In this document: positions 49,250-59,434 of the stretch, in pieces
How the letters are laid out: each line of letters begins with the position of its first letter
How positions within the stretch are numbered: position 1 is the stretch's first letter
Assembly: GCF_000425865.1 (NCBI RefSeq)
Contig: NZ_AUEG01000005.1
Coordinates: 1 to 64,000 of the forward strand
Direction: 5' to 3'
Source: Lacticigenium naphthae DSM 19658
Lineage (GTDB): Bacteria; Bacillota; Bacilli; Lactobacillales; Carnobacteriaceae_A
Length of the DNA: 64,000 nt
The notes under the pieces: generated by a model
Databases searched by the model: none
What the model was told of the DNA's origin: nothing
The model's input: the letters and a program-made list of their open reading frames with translations, nothing else
Program-made: the position numbers and the translations under genes

Positions 49250-49286
49250 GTAACGAGTACCTATATATATTCTGAGGAGTGGAAAA

Positions 49287-51140
49287 ATGACACAAAGGAA
49301 CATTATTGTTGTCGGTGCAGGCTTTGCCGGCGTTGCAGCAACCAAACAATTAGCCAAACGCTTCAAAAAGAATGAAGATGTCACAATTACTTTAATTGAT
49401 CGTCATTCTTATCAAACATACATGACCGAATTACATGAAGTAGCCGGGGGACGCGTTGAGCCTGAAGCAATTCAATTCGATTTACAACGTTTGTTTAGTC
49501 GCAAAAAAAATGTGAACCTCGTAACTGACAATGTAGTCGATATTGATCATGATGAAAAAGTTGTTAAAACTGAGCATGGTTCGTATAGCTTTGACTACCT
49601 TGTATTAGGAATGGGTGGAGAACCAAATGATTTCGGTACGCCAGGTGTAAAAGAAAATGCATTTACACTTTGGTCCATGGAAGATGCAATTGAAATCCGC
49701 CAACATATCGAGGAAACCGTCGCTAGAGCTGCACTGGAACGGGATGCAGCAAAACGTAAAGCAATGCTGACTTTCACAGTCTGTGGTTCAGGATTTACAG
49801 GAATTGAAATGATTGGAGAACTTGCTGATTGGAAAGAAAGATTAGCTAAAGATAATAAAATCGATCCTAAAGAAATCTCTTTGATCGTAGTTGAAGCAGT
49901 ACCAACCATTTTAAATATGATTTCTCGCAAAAATGCTGAAAAAGCTGAACGTTATATGGAAAAACGCGGAATTCAATTATTAAAAAGTTCGCCAATTGTT
50001 AAAGTAGAATCAGATTTCATTGAATTGAAGTCTGGAGAAAAAATCCCTACTCATACATTAATCTGGACTGCTGGTGTAAAAGCAAACTCGGATACTGATG
50101 AGTTTGATATGGAGCAAGCTCGAGCAGGTCGTTTGGTAGCCAATCAATACATGGAAGCAAAAGGATTTGAACATGTCTATGTAATTGGTGACTTAGTCTA
50201 TTACGAAGAAGATGGGGTCCCTACTCCGCAAATCGTTCAAGCAGCTGAACAAACAGGTCATACCGCTGCAAAAAACATTATCGCAGACATAGAAGGAACA
50301 GAAAAACATATACATGAAAGCAATTATCAAGGATTTATGGTCTCTATCGGTTCTACGTATGGAGTTGCCGAGTTGATGGGCAAATATAATTTATCTGGTT
50401 TCTTTGCTATTTTAGTTAAACATTTGGTCAACTTATTGTATTTCTTCGAAATCCGTTCCGGTTATTATGCAGTACAGTATATATTCCATGAGTTCTTCCA
50501 CATCAGAGATCATAGAAATATATTCCGCGGTCATCTTTCCCGCTACGGTAATGTTTTATGGAGCGTTCCTTTACGTGTTTTCTATGGTAGCATGTGGCTT
50601 ATTGAAGGTCTTAAGAAAGCATTTGGGCTATTCGGTGCTACAAGCTGGTTTGGGGATACAGTCACTCTTCCATTCTCTTGGTTACAAGATGTTACTTCTG
50701 GAGCTACAGAGGCAGCTGAAACAACCACACCTGCTGAGCCTGTATTTGGTCTAAACTATGTCTATGGCGAAGAACCTATGATGATTTTCTCTGACGCACC
50801 AGATTGGTTCGAATCTATTATGGAAGTAATGGTACCTAACGCTGATATCGCACTCCTTTTCCAAAAATTCATGACACTCGTAGAAATTGGAATTGGATTA
50901 GCATTGATTGCAGGTCTCTTCACTTGGCTGGTTAATGCAGTGACCATTGCTCTCGTTGTCAGCTTCACTCTCTCTGGAATGTTTTATTGGGTGAACATCT
51001 GGTTCATATTTGTAGCCGTCGCGTTAATGAATGGTTCAGGTCGTGCATTTGGTTTAGATTACTATGTCATTCCTTGGATCCAAAAAATGGTTGGCAAGTG
51101 GTGGTATGGTAAGCCCAAATCCATGTATAGCCAAAAATAA
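49287..51140 (+). CDS. ndh2: type II NADH dehydrogenase Ndh2 with C-terminal membrane domain
   Basis: 617 aa, longer than the usual 400-450 aa of a plain NDH-2. N-terminal FAD site IIVVGAGFAGVAATKQLAKRF, NADH site VCGSGFTGIEMIGELADW, and VIGDLVYYEEDG plus QAAEQTGHTAAKNI. After about residue 460 comes a C-terminal segment with several hydrophobic helices, as in the Listeria-type Ndh2 of extracellular electron transfer. It passes electrons from NADH to a (demethyl)menaquinone. GAGGAG precedes the ATG. Confidence 0.9.
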   Translation: MTQRNIIVVGAGFAGVAATKQLAKRFKKNEDVTITLIDRHSYQTYMTELHEVAGGRVEPEAIQFDLQRLFSRKKNVNLVTDNVVDIDHDEKVVKTEHGSYSFDYLVLGMGGEPNDFGTPGVKENAFTLWSMEDAIEIRQHIEETVARAALERDAAKRKAMLTFTVCGSGFTGIEMIGELADWKERLAKDNKIDPKEISLIVVEAVPTILNMISRKNAEKAERYMEKRGIQLLKSSPIVKVESDFIELKSGEKIPTHTLIWTAGVKANSDTDEFDMEQARAGRLVANQYMEAKGFEHVYVIGDLVYYEEDGVPTPQIVQAAEQTGHTAAKNIIADIEGTEKHIHESNYQGFMVSIGSTYGVAELMGKYNLSGFFAILVKHLVNLLYFFEIRSGYYAVQYIFHEFFHIRDHRNIFRGHLSRYGNVLWSVPLRVFYGSMWLIEGLKKAFGLFGATSWFGDTVTLPFSWLQDVTSGATEAAETTTPAEPVFGLNYVYGEEPMMIFSDAPDWFESIMEVMVPNADIALLFQKFMTLVEIGIGLALIAGLFTWLVNAVTIALVVSFTLSGMFYWVNIWFIFVAVALMNGSGRAFGLDYYVIPWIQKMVGKWWYGKPKSMYSQK

Positions 51141-51160
51141 ATTTTTTTCTCAGTAAAACA

Positions 51161-51205
51161 AAAAGAATGAAGGGAGATTTACTCTCTCCTTCATTCTTTT
51201 TTTAT
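51161..51205 (+). terminator. terminator after ndh2
   Basis: AAAGAATGAAGGGAGA pairs with TCTCTCCTTCATTCTTT, followed by a T-run. Confidence 0.88.
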
Positions 51206-51244
51206 CGTATACTAGGAATTAGTTAGAAGAAAGGAGGAGAGTTT

Positions 51245-52225
51245 ATGGAAGTACATCCTATTTGGAATAATTATCCGGAATTAAAAAAACAGCTAGAAAA
51301 TACTATCAGTGTTATTGATACAGAGATTTTTATTCGGAATAAAGACATCGAAGATGCTATATTAGACATGCTCCATTCAGGAGGAAAACTCCTCCGTCCT
51401 GCTTTTGTTCATCTGTTTTCAACTTTCGGAGATGATCATTCTCCAAAAAGAGCTCAACATATTGCAGCAGCAGTAGAATTACTCCATACTGCAACTTTGA
51501 TTCATGATGATATCATCGATGATGCTGAGGAACGCAGACAACAAATCTCCATTCAGGCAAAATATGGGAAAAATATAGCCGTATATGCGGGAGATTACTT
51601 GTTTACAGTAGTATTCAAACTTCTTTCAGAATACGCTCGTTCCTTTGATCACTTAGTGTTTAACTCAAGAGGCATGGAGCGTATACTAATGGGCGAGTTA
51701 AATCAACTACATTTACGCTATAAAGAAGACATGACTATTCGAAACTATCTTACTCAAATTTCTGGTAAAACTGCTCAGTTGTTTGCTTTGGCATGTTATG
51801 CAGGTTCCATCGAAGGACAGAGCTCTCATAAGTTTTCTTTGAATAGTTATTATTTGGGTAATCATATTGGTATGGCTTTTCAAATCATAGATGACATTTT
51901 AGATTATACTCAAACACCCGAACAGTTGGGAAAACCGGTATTAGAAGATGTGCGTCAAGGAGTATATTCAGCACCTTTAATTTATGCCTTACAAAAAGAC
52001 AAAGATACCATTCTTCCCTATTTAAGAAAAAAAGAAAGTATGACCGAGGCTGATGTCTTAAAAGTCAGAGATTTAGTAATAACAGCAGGCGGTGTAAAAG
52101 AAGCCCAACTATTAGCAGAAAAGTACACGGAAAAAGCTTTGCAGCGAATCGCTAGTTTACCTGAAACAAATGAAAAAAAAATCATTGAAGAAATCACACA
52201 CATGATGTTGTACCGTAAAATTTGA
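51245..52225 (+). CDS. polyprenyl synthetase (DmkB/HepT-like)
   Basis: 326 aa trans-isoprenyl diphosphate synthase. LLHTATLIHDDIIDDAEERR carries the first Asp-rich motif, and FQIIDDILDYTQTPEQLGKPVLEDVRQG the second. Such an enzyme makes the long side chain for menaquinone. It follows ndh2 by about 100 bp after a terminator and has AAAGGAGG ahead of its ATG. As in the extracellular electron transfer locus, DmkB would supply DmkA. Confidence 0.9.
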   Translation: MEVHPIWNNYPELKKQLENTISVIDTEIFIRNKDIEDAILDMLHSGGKLLRPAFVHLFSTFGDDHSPKRAQHIAAAVELLHTATLIHDDIIDDAEERRQQISIQAKYGKNIAVYAGDYLFTVVFKLLSEYARSFDHLVFNSRGMERILMGELNQLHLRYKEDMTIRNYLTQISGKTAQLFALACYAGSIEGQSSHKFSLNSYYLGNHIGMAFQIIDDILDYTQTPEQLGKPVLEDVRQGVYSAPLIYALQKDKDTILPYLRKKESMTEADVLKVRDLVITAGGVKEAQLLAEKYTEKALQRIASLPETNEKKIIEEITHMMLYRKI

Positions 52226-52238
52226 TGTTTCTGAACAC

Positions 52239-52302
52239 TAAAATACCCCATTTTGCAGAAAAAAGATTCGCTCTCTTTTTTCACAAGATGGGGTATTTTT
52301 AA
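52239..52302. terminator. bidirectional terminator between dmkB-like gene and V-ATPase operon
   Basis: AAAATACCCCAT and ATGGGGTATTTT arms close a larger loop with an inner AAAAAGA...TCTTTTTT stem. It follows both convergent genes. Confidence 0.8.
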
Positions 52303-52931
52303 AACTTGTTTGACGATTTTTGGATATTTTCTTTTACCACTTTTAATCGTGTAAACTCTTCTCGTTCTTTTTCTTCTAATTCTGATTCAATTTCATTTTT
52401 AGCTGTTTCTAATTTCGGTATCGATATATTTTTTAAAGCATTTGCTCTTTTTTGCGTTTTCCGAATATTATTAGCCAAACGATAAGCCGAATTTTCTATA
52501 ACGGACAATTGAATAGTCAGCTTTTTTACTTCTTCAAAGGCTACTCGTGCTTCGTCTAGAGAAGCACTTGTACTATAAAAAGCATAACTAGGGCGTGTCG
52601 GAGATTCTTCAAAATCAATAAGTGGAATTTCCGTTCCCATTACACTTCGAACTTTCATTTGAATAGAGTCTTCAATCGGGACAGTCGCTGCTATTTCTTG
52701 AACGTTATGAATTCCAGATTGAATATTTGCCTGCTCTAGGGCTTTATAGGCTCTACGAAATGTCTGATCGATTTCTTTTTGAATAGTCTCGGCTTTTGCG
52801 ACTAATGCCATGATCTCATTAATCAAAATTGTTCGTTTTCTATCCATCAAGCTATAACCTTGTTCAGACAGTGCTAATGTCTTCGATACTTGCATCAAAT
52901 TACCTTTAGTTGGTGTGAAATCTTCAACCAC
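52299..52931 (-). CDS. ntpD: V-type ATPase subunit D
   Basis: 210 aa. Central rotor stalk; long coiled-coil at both ends (about residues 1-60 and 130-205), with the family core FTPTKGNLMQVSKTLALSEQGYSLMDRKRTIL and ASLDEARVAFEEVKK. GTG 52931 has AGGAAGG 8 bp ahead and lies 5 bp beyond the ntpB stop. Last gene of the operon. Confidence 0.93.
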   Translation of the reverse strand: MVEDFTPTKGNLMQVSKTLALSEQGYSLMDRKRTILINEIMALVAKAETIQKEIDQTFRRAYKALEQANIQSGIHNVQEIAATVPIEDSIQMKVRSVMGTEIPLIDFEESPTRPSYAFYSTSASLDEARVAFEEVKKLTIQLSVIENSAYRLANNIRKTQKRANALKNISIPKLETAKNEIESELEEKEREEFTRLKVVKENIQKSSNKF

Positions 52932-52936
52932 AAAGA

Positions 52937-54316
52937 TCACCTTCCTACTTTATAATATTGATTTAATAGTTCCGTATCTATTCTATCCAATTCGTGACGA
53001 GGTAAGATACGCAACAATTCCCATGCTTTTTCCAAGGTTTCTTCTATTGAGCGACTCTCATCTTTTTCTTGACCAATAAATTCTCTTTCAAATTTATTCC
53101 CAAATTCGATATATTTCTTGTCTATATCCGACAGCTCATCCTCACCTATTACAGAGGCCAAAGAACGAGCATCCGTTACCCTAGAATATGAGGCAAATAA
53201 CTGATTGGCAACATCTTGATGATCTTCTCGTGTAAAGCCTTTCCCGATTCCATCTTTCATTAGGCGAGAAAGGGAAGGGAGAACATTGATTGGCGGATAG
53301 ATAGATTTTCCTTCTAGTGATCGATCCAAAACGATTTGACCTTCCGTTATATACCCTGTTAAATCAGGAATAGGATGCGTAATATCATCATTCGGCATTG
53401 TCAGAATGGGAATTTGCGTAACAGAACCTGGTTTGTCTGCTAAAATCCCCGCGCGTTCATATAAACTTGCTAAATCACTATATAAATACCCTGGATAACC
53501 TTTCCGTGAAGGTATTTCTTGTTTTGAAGCAGACACTTCTCTTAATGCTTCGCAGTAAGAAGTCATATCTGTCATAACGACTAGGATATGCATACCTAAA
53601 TCAAAAGCTAAATACTCAGCAGCCGTAAGAGCCACCTTAGGGGTGATCAACCTCTCAACAACAGGATCGTCAGCCAAATTCAAGAACATCGTTACGTGGT
53701 CTAAAACACCGCTCTCTTCAAACGTTCTTTTAAAATAATCAGCGACGTCATGCTTCACTCCCATTGCTGCGAAAACTATTCCGAATTCTTCTTCTTCCTC
53801 AGTTTTGAGGCTTGCTTGTCTCACTATCTGGGCAGCTAACTGGTCGTGTGGAAGTCCATCACCCGAGAAAATAGGTAATTTTTGTCCACGAATCAGAGTG
53901 GTCAATGCATCAATTGCTGAGACTCCAGTTTGAATAAAGTTTCTTGGGTATTCTCGAGATACTGGATTCATCGGAAGTCCATTCACATCTCTTTTTACCA
54001 CATAATTTATCTCTCCAAGTCCATCAATAGGCCTTCCGATCCCGTCAAATGTTCTTCCCAATATTTCTGGAGCTAAAGGGAGTTCCATTGCGTGACCAGT
54101 AAGTTTTGTATGGGTATTATCTAAAGACATGTTAGCAGTAGACTCAAAAACTTGTATGACTGCTTTATTTTCATACATTTCTATGATCCTACCTAATTTA
54201 TGTTCTTCTCTTTCCACTACAAACTCTACAATATCATCATATGCCGCATCTTGAATTCCTTCCAAAACTACAAGAGGGCCATTTATCGAGTCAAGACCTA
54301 AATATTCAATTGCCAC
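52937..54316 (-). CDS. ntpB: V-type ATPase subunit B
   Basis: 459 aa, regulatory non-catalytic subunit. [66 protein letters not shown], and [45 protein letters not shown] are the conserved blocks. The start is GTG with GGAGGGA ahead. It forms A3B3 with subunit A. Confidence 0.97.
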   Translation of the reverse strand: MAIEYLGLDSINGPLVVLEGIQDAAYDDIVEFVVEREEHKLGRIIEMYENKAVIQVFESTANMSLDNTHTKLTGHAMELPLAPEILGRTFDGIGRPIDGLGEINYVVKRDVNGLPMNPVSREYPRNFIQTGVSAIDALTTLIRGQKLPIFSGDGLPHDQLAAQIVRQASLKTEEEEEFGIVFAAMGVKHDVADYFKRTFEESGVLDHVTMFLNLADDPVVERLITPKVALTAAEYLAFDLGMHILVVMTDMTSYCEALREVSASKQEIPSRKGYPGYLYSDLASLYERAGILADKPGSVTQIPILTMPNDDITHPIPDLTGYITEGQIVLDRSLEGKSIYPPINVLPSLSRLMKDGIGKGFTREDHQDVANQLFASYSRVTDARSLASVIGEDELSDIDKKYIEFGNKFEREFIGQEKDESRSIEETLEKAWELLRILPRHELDRIDTELLNQYYKVGR

Positions 54317-54328
54317 TTGATTCCCTCC

Positions 54329-56095
54329 TTAAGCATTTTTTTCCATAATTTTATTGTAGAATAGATCGATTTGTTCATAATAATTGTCTAACAGTTCTAA
54401 TTTATCATTTGGAACATCATATTTTATAGAAATAATCTTTGGGAAAATGTCTTCGTTTAATAAAAGAGACATTGGCATTCCTATGGCAATTAGAGACCGA
54501 CATTTTTCCCGAAGATAGAGGATGATCGCCATCATCTTAGCTTGTTTATCCAACGGAACGGCTGTGTCATCTGCGTGAAACGCATTTTGTTGAAGAAATC
54601 CAAGTCGGATCACTCGTGCAATTTCAATGGTCAATTTTTGATCATCCGGTAATACATCGTTACCAATTAATTTGACTACTTCCATTAAGGCACTTTCTTG
54701 ATGCAATATTTCCATCAATTGGCTTCGATTGCTAACAAAATCAGGGGATACATTATCACGATACCATGCAGCCAAATCACCCACATATTCGCTGTAACTT
54801 TTGAGCCAGTGAATAGCTGGATAATGTCTTTCGTAGGCAAGAGCTTTGTCTAGTCCCCAGAAACAACGAACAAATCGTTTGGTCTGTTGGGTCACGGGTT
54901 CAGAAAAATCTCCTCCTTGTGGAGAAACTGCACCGATGATCGACACTGATCCTTCTGTTTCATTCAAATTCTGCATCAATCCTGCTCTTTCATAAAAAGA
55001 TGCAATTCGACTTGCCAAATATGCTGGAAAGCCTTCTTCTGCAGGCATTTCTTCCAATCTGCCCGATAGTTCCCTTAATGCCTCGGCCCATCTAGAAGTA
55101 GAATCGGCCATGATGGCTACATCATATCCCATGTCACGGTAATATTCTGCTAGTGTAACTCCGGTATATATCGAAGCCTCTCTAGCTGCTACTGGCATGT
55201 TGGAAGTATTCGCAATTAATGCCGTCCGTTCCATAAGAGAATTTCCCGATTTAGGATCTTCTAATTTTGAAAAATCTTCTAAAACTTCTGTCATTTCATT
55301 TCCACGTTCTCCACAACCAATGTAGATAATAATATCTGCATCGGAATATTTTGCAATTTGATGCTGCATCATTGTTTTACCGGTCCCGAACCCTCCAGGT
55401 ATAGCTGCAGTTCCACCTTTAGCAATTGGGAATAATGTATCCACTACCCTTTGCCCTGTAACTAATGGAATTGTACTCTCGTATCGTTTACTTACTGGTC
55501 GCGGTATACGTATTGGCCATTCTTGAGCCAATTTTACATCTATGATCGATAAATCTAATTGTTGAATTTTCACTATAGTTTCTTCGATTGTATATTCTCC
55601 ATCATTAGCTATTTCTATAACAGTGCCTTCAACATTTGGTGGAACCATCGCTTTGTGCATAATAGTTTTGGTTTCAGGTACTTCGGCGATAATTGTTCCA
55701 CCCAACACTTCCTGGCCAACTGCAACTAATAAGTGTACTTGCCATTTTTTTTCGGTATTTAAAGGAGTCACTTCAACTCCTTTTTTAATAAAATCTCCAC
55801 TGATTTTTTCAATATCTTTTAGTGGCCTTTCTATGCCGTCAAATATATTATTCAAGATTCCTGGTCCAAGGATGACACTCATTGGGTAACCAGTCGAATA
55901 AACAGGTTCACCCGGTTTCATTCCTGAAGTTTCTTCGTACACCTGGATCGTTGTCATTTTACTATTTAAAGAAATGACTTCTCCAATTAATTTCTGACGT
56001 CCCACAAAAACTTTTTCGGCCATTTGAAACAACGTTCTTCCTTTAACATAAACTACCGGTCCATTTATACCATAAACTTTACCTAATTCTTTCAC
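54329..56095 (-). CDS. ntpA: V-type ATPase catalytic subunit A
   Basis: 588 aa. P-loop PGGFGTGKTMMQ at about residues 233-244, VYIGCGERGNEMTEVL (catalytic Glu), the long non-homologous insert, and EGFPAYLASRIASFYERAG. ATP hydrolysis in A3B3 turns the D/F stalk. GTG start 2 bp past ntpE. Confidence 0.97.
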   Translation of the reverse strand: MKELGKVYGINGPVVYVKGRTLFQMAEKVFVGRQKLIGEVISLNSKMTTIQVYEETSGMKPGEPVYSTGYPMSVILGPGILNNIFDGIERPLKDIEKISGDFIKKGVEVTPLNTEKKWQVHLLVAVGQEVLGGTIIAEVPETKTIMHKAMVPPNVEGTVIEIANDGEYTIEETIVKIQQLDLSIIDVKLAQEWPIRIPRPVSKRYESTIPLVTGQRVVDTLFPIAKGGTAAIPGGFGTGKTMMQHQIAKYSDADIIIYIGCGERGNEMTEVLEDFSKLEDPKSGNSLMERTALIANTSNMPVAAREASIYTGVTLAEYYRDMGYDVAIMADSTSRWAEALRELSGRLEEMPAEEGFPAYLASRIASFYERAGLMQNLNETEGSVSIIGAVSPQGGDFSEPVTQQTKRFVRCFWGLDKALAYERHYPAIHWLKSYSEYVGDLAAWYRDNVSPDFVSNRSQLMEILHQESALMEVVKLIGNDVLPDDQKLTIEIARVIRLGFLQQNAFHADDTAVPLDKQAKMMAIILYLREKCRSLIAIGMPMSLLLNEDIFPKIISIKYDVPNDKLELLDNYYEQIDLFYNKIMEKNA

Positions 56096-56098
56096 GAT

Positions 56099-56686
56099 TT
56101 AATCTTCCTCCTTTGTGTAATCAAAAGAGAAGTTGGCCTGCGCATCCTCTAATTTCCTTAAAAAGGATTGATCTATTAACAGCCGTCTCGACTGAACAAC
56201 ACCCCGTGTTCCACCAATAAAAGGACGAGTGGAGACAGTTATCGAATGATTTGCATATTCCTCTAATAGTGGGATAAGCTCTTCATCATTCTCATCTATA
56301 TATATCATTACTTCTTCATCTTTAGCAATCGTTAAAATTTTATCTATCTGTCTTTTGAGCAGAGAAATATACTCTTCCGTTTTCATAAATTGTTCAATGC
56401 GTTCTCGTAATTGTTTGAATACATTTTCTTTCAGTTGCTGTTGTTTTTTATAAATAGATCTTTGCTGTTGTAATTGCTTTTGGACAATGCGTTTATTACT
56501 TTCTTTTTTGAGTATCTCTTTTTCTGTTTCAACTTCAATTGATGCCTTTTTTCTTTTCGTTTCTTTTTGTTCTTCATACATTTGTTTTAAAGATCTTTTG
56601 TACTGTTCAACTTGTTCTTGTACTTCTTTTTCTATATGATTAAACGCCATCTCTTGAAAGAGAATAATTTTTTCATCATTATTCAT
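56099..56686 (-). CDS. ntpE: V-type ATPase subunit E (peripheral stalk)
   Basis: 195 aa. A highly charged coiled-coil N-terminal half (EKEVQEQVEQYKRSLKQMYEE...) followed by a C-terminal globular part ending in FIGGTRGVVQSRRLLIDQSFLRKLE, the subunit E ending that holds the top of A3B3. It forms the peripheral stalk with the G-type subunit encoded first in the operon. Confidence 0.9.
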   Translation of the reverse strand: MNNDEKIILFQEMAFNHIEKEVQEQVEQYKRSLKQMYEEQKETKRKKASIEVETEKEILKKESNKRIVQKQLQQQRSIYKKQQQLKENVFKQLRERIEQFMKTEEYISLLKRQIDKILTIAKDEEVMIYIDENDEELIPLLEEYANHSITVSTRPFIGGTRGVVQSRRLLIDQSFLRKLEDAQANFSFDYTKEED

Positions 56687-56702
56687 AGCAATCACCCACT
56701 AA

Positions 56703-57011
56703 TTAGAGTTTTATGCCAATAGCTTCATTAACATAATTAGTAATAAAATCTTCTTTTCTCCCTGTACCATAACGGTCTGGGATTTCTACAAGTAGAGGTT
56801 GTTTATAATTTAATCGGACATCGGAAACTATTTCTGGAAATTCTTCTGCAATTTTTTCTGTAATCAATATGATTGCATACTCTTTATTTTGGACTGCTTT
56901 CAGCAGCTCCTTTTTTACATCTGTTTTTCCATGGACAACTACACCTTCGACGCCAGCTAAACGCATACCTGTATAGGTATTGATATTTTCACTAATTAAA
57001 TACATTTTCAT
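56703..57011 (-). CDS. ntpG: V-type ATPase subunit F
   Basis: 102 aa, a small Rossmann-like fold: MKMYLISENINTYTGMRLAGVEGVVV, YAIILITEKIAEEF, PLLVEIPDRYGTGRKEDFITNYVNEAIGI. Central stalk partner of subunit D (called NtpG in Enterococcus). It starts 3 bp beyond the ntpK stop. Confidence 0.92.
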   Translation of the reverse strand: MKMYLISENINTYTGMRLAGVEGVVVHGKTDVKKELLKAVQNKEYAIILITEKIAEEFPEIVSDVRLNYKQPLLVEIPDRYGTGRKEDFITNYVNEAIGIKL

Positions 57012-57014
57012 TTC

Positions 57015-57473
57015 TTATAACTGTCCTAATATCATGAAGGAGATAATTAAGCCATATAAAGCGATCCCTTCGGCCAACCCTACAAATATTAGGGAACGAC
57101 CAAATATAGAATCATCTTCACTAATAGCCCCTAAAGCCGCTGACGCAGCGCTGGCAACTGCGACGCCACCTCCAATACAAGATAAGCCCGTAACTAAAGC
57201 AGCCGCAATGTATCCCATTCCAGTAGCAAACCCAGGAGTAGATGTGAGTGTCGCTTCTGCAGTAGAAGATACCTCAGTTGCTGCAACATGTAAATCTGGG
57301 GAATAGGCTAAGATTGTCGCTAAAACAATTCCACCAAAAATAGAAAGGATATTTACGGTTAATGATTTCTTGTAACGATTACGTGATTTTTTCCCAGAAA
57401 AATAATAAGAAAATGGCACTACGAAACCTAAAAACAGGGTGATGACCAACGTGATTTTTATAAGCATACTCAT
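57015..57473 (-). CDS. ntpK: V-type ATPase proteolipid subunit K (c ring)
   Basis: 152 aa, four predicted helices: about 4-24, 38-57, 85-117 and 123-150. The ion-binding carboxylate is Glu135 in LIFVGLAEGIALYGLI. The third helix (YIAAALVTGLSCIGGGVAVASAASAALGAI) shows no Gln at the place used for Na+ binding in Enterococcus hirae, and the first two helices do not look like a second copy of the hairpin. So the ring may carry H+ rather than Na+, with one carboxylate per subunit. Confidence 0.93.
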   Translation of the reverse strand: MSMLIKITLVITLFLGFVVPFSYYFSGKKSRNRYKKSLTVNILSIFGGIVLATILAYSPDLHVAATEVSSTAEATLTSTPGFATGMGYIAAALVTGLSCIGGGVAVASAASAALGAISEDDSIFGRSLIFVGLAEGIALYGLIISFMILGQL

Positions 57474-57488
57474 TTAAAATTCCTCATT

Positions 57489-59426
57489 TCAATTTTTATT
57501 TATGTGATTGATAAACTGTCTTCCGTCACCTTTATAAAAGTGACTAAAAATTTCATAAAATTCTAAACGCAATACTTGGATCCCAACGACTAACCCCTCT
57601 AATAAGGTAACAAAAATATTTCCTAAAATAACGACCAACCAATTAATGCTCCCGCCATCTGTTGCTCCCGCTAACATCATCACTACCTGCATCATTGCAC
57701 CATGACTTACAGCAAATGCGCCCACACGAACAAAGGAAATTGTATTAGAAACATAGCTCAAAACAACTTCAAATATTTCAAAAAAAGCTTGTACGAGCAA
57801 AGTCCCTTTACCTCCATCTTGTCGTGGTATATGCTCGATCCTCGCTAATATCGGTTGTTCAAAAGCAATCAGCAGTAAAGGAACTCCAAACATAATTAAC
57901 AATAAGAAAGTTGCTGGTAGAGGTTGATTCAGCATATACAGTCCTATAATACCAATCATAGAAGTGTAAAAGAGTAAGCCGGCTAGACCATTCCGATCGA
58001 AAATAGCCTCTCCTGTTTCCTTTTCATGAACTTTATTATATATATTGAAAAATAAAGTTGTGAAAATAAGAAATACCCCGAATAGAATCGCTACTACAAA
58101 AATCGTATTGATAGATCCCAAAAAGGGCAACGTCGACATGGCGGTCAACGGATGGAGCCAAAGAGCAGGAATGATTTCTTCAAATCCAAATACACTACCA
58201 TACAGTACTCCAAATAGAGCAGAAAACATTCCAGCTAGGCCGATGATCCCCCCCAAATCCATTTGTTTTTGTTTATATAACGTAAAACCAACTAGAGCTA
58301 AAATTAAGCCCTGACCTACATCTCCAAACATTGCACCGAAAAGCAAAGAATACGTTGATGCAATTAACCAAGTTGGATCAAATTCTTTGTAGTTTGGAAC
58401 ACCATACATTTTTATAAACATTTCATATGGACGAAAAATGCCAATATTATTTATCTTCGTGGGGGGTATCACCTCCTTTTCGTCTTCATCATTTTCCACG
58501 ATCACAATCACATTAGGATCGGGATCCGTTTCTTTTGCAAACTGTTTCGCTTCTCTTGAAGGCATCCAGCCTCGAAGTAAATAACGGGTTTCTTTTTGGA
58601 CATTCTCATCATGTGTTAATGCAGCATATTTTCGAATATTAAAATGATTATTCAACTTCTCCAAGCGATTCTTGACTCTTATGATGGGAAACCTATAGGG
58701 ACGCAAGATTTTGTTGATGATTTCTTGATTATCTGTAATATGCTTTTCTAGCGTATTGATTTCCTGCATCAATTTTTCTTTATTTTCTTTGGGGGTTCCA
58801 GTAAAATCATCTGGAATAAAAATCCTCTCCCAATTCATTGAGACATACATCGCATCTACACGTTGTAGACTCGTGATAGGTGTGAAATAAACACCATAAG
58901 TGTATTTTTCGTCTTGCGTACATTCAATGAAAATGGATGCAGTCATATCATATACATACTTTTTGAATTTTAAATAATTATCATTCGTGAATCTCCCAAA
59001 TCTAAACCGTATACTATCCATTTTCAATATTTTTTCTAAGGGATAATCTAAATTTTCAAAAGGCTTTACTAAATCTAAAGATTCTTGCTTTTTATCTTTT
59101 ACAGTTTGATATTGGACAACTTTCTGATGATAAGGATTGGTATCTTTTTCTAATTGTTTAATCAAATGTTGGATAGTCTCTAATGTAGCATTATTTTCTT
59201 CAACATTTTGCACATCTTCGAGCGCATCTGGACCAATATAATCAATCAATATATTGATTCTTTCGAGATATTCTTTAAATGGACTAGAACTTACATATGG
59301 TCGCAAAGTTTTTGCTCCATATAATTCAGTCAATGCATTTTCTAAATGAATTTGATATTTAGACAAATACACATCAACCATACGGTCTATATCGTCTTTT
59401 GGACCAGAAATAGTTAGCATTTTCAT
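57489..59426 (-). CDS. ntpI: V-type ATPase subunit I (stator a-type subunit)
   Basis: 645 aa. Large cytoplasmic N-terminal half (about 1-330), then about seven to eight helices with DVGQGLILALVGF and VVLSYVSNTISFVRVGAFAVSHGAMMQVVMML; the conserved arginine of the ion channel lies in the SFVRVGAFA stretch. Start 59426 (MKML) has AGGTG 9 bp ahead; a GTG 12 bp upstream overlaps the subunit C stop. Confidence 0.93.
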   Translation of the reverse strand: MKMLTISGPKDDIDRMVDVYLSKYQIHLENALTELYGAKTLRPYVSSSPFKEYLERINILIDYIGPDALEDVQNVEENNATLETIQHLIKQLEKDTNPYHQKVVQYQTVKDKKQESLDLVKPFENLDYPLEKILKMDSIRFRFGRFTNDNYLKFKKYVYDMTASIFIECTQDEKYTYGVYFTPITSLQRVDAMYVSMNWERIFIPDDFTGTPKENKEKLMQEINTLEKHITDNQEIINKILRPYRFPIIRVKNRLEKLNNHFNIRKYAALTHDENVQKETRYLLRGWMPSREAKQFAKETDPDPNVIVIVENDEDEKEVIPPTKINNIGIFRPYEMFIKMYGVPNYKEFDPTWLIASTYSLLFGAMFGDVGQGLILALVGFTLYKQKQMDLGGIIGLAGMFSALFGVLYGSVFGFEEIIPALWLHPLTAMSTLPFLGSINTIFVVAILFGVFLIFTTLFFNIYNKVHEKETGEAIFDRNGLAGLLFYTSMIGIIGLYMLNQPLPATFLLLIMFGVPLLLIAFEQPILARIEHIPRQDGGKGTLLVQAFFEIFEVVLSYVSNTISFVRVGAFAVSHGAMMQVVMMLAGATDGGSINWLVVILGNIFVTLLEGLVVGIQVLRLEFYEIFSHFYKGDGRQFINHINKN

Positions 59427-59434
59427 TTTGGTAA

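Larger units (their letters stand above)
48918..49286. other. 369-bp divergent intergenic region
   Basis: Between the prenyltransferase and Ndh2 genes. It holds a strong promoter (49124-49152) and the structured leader of ndh2. The left part is AT-rich with no other gene seen. Confidence 0.55.
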
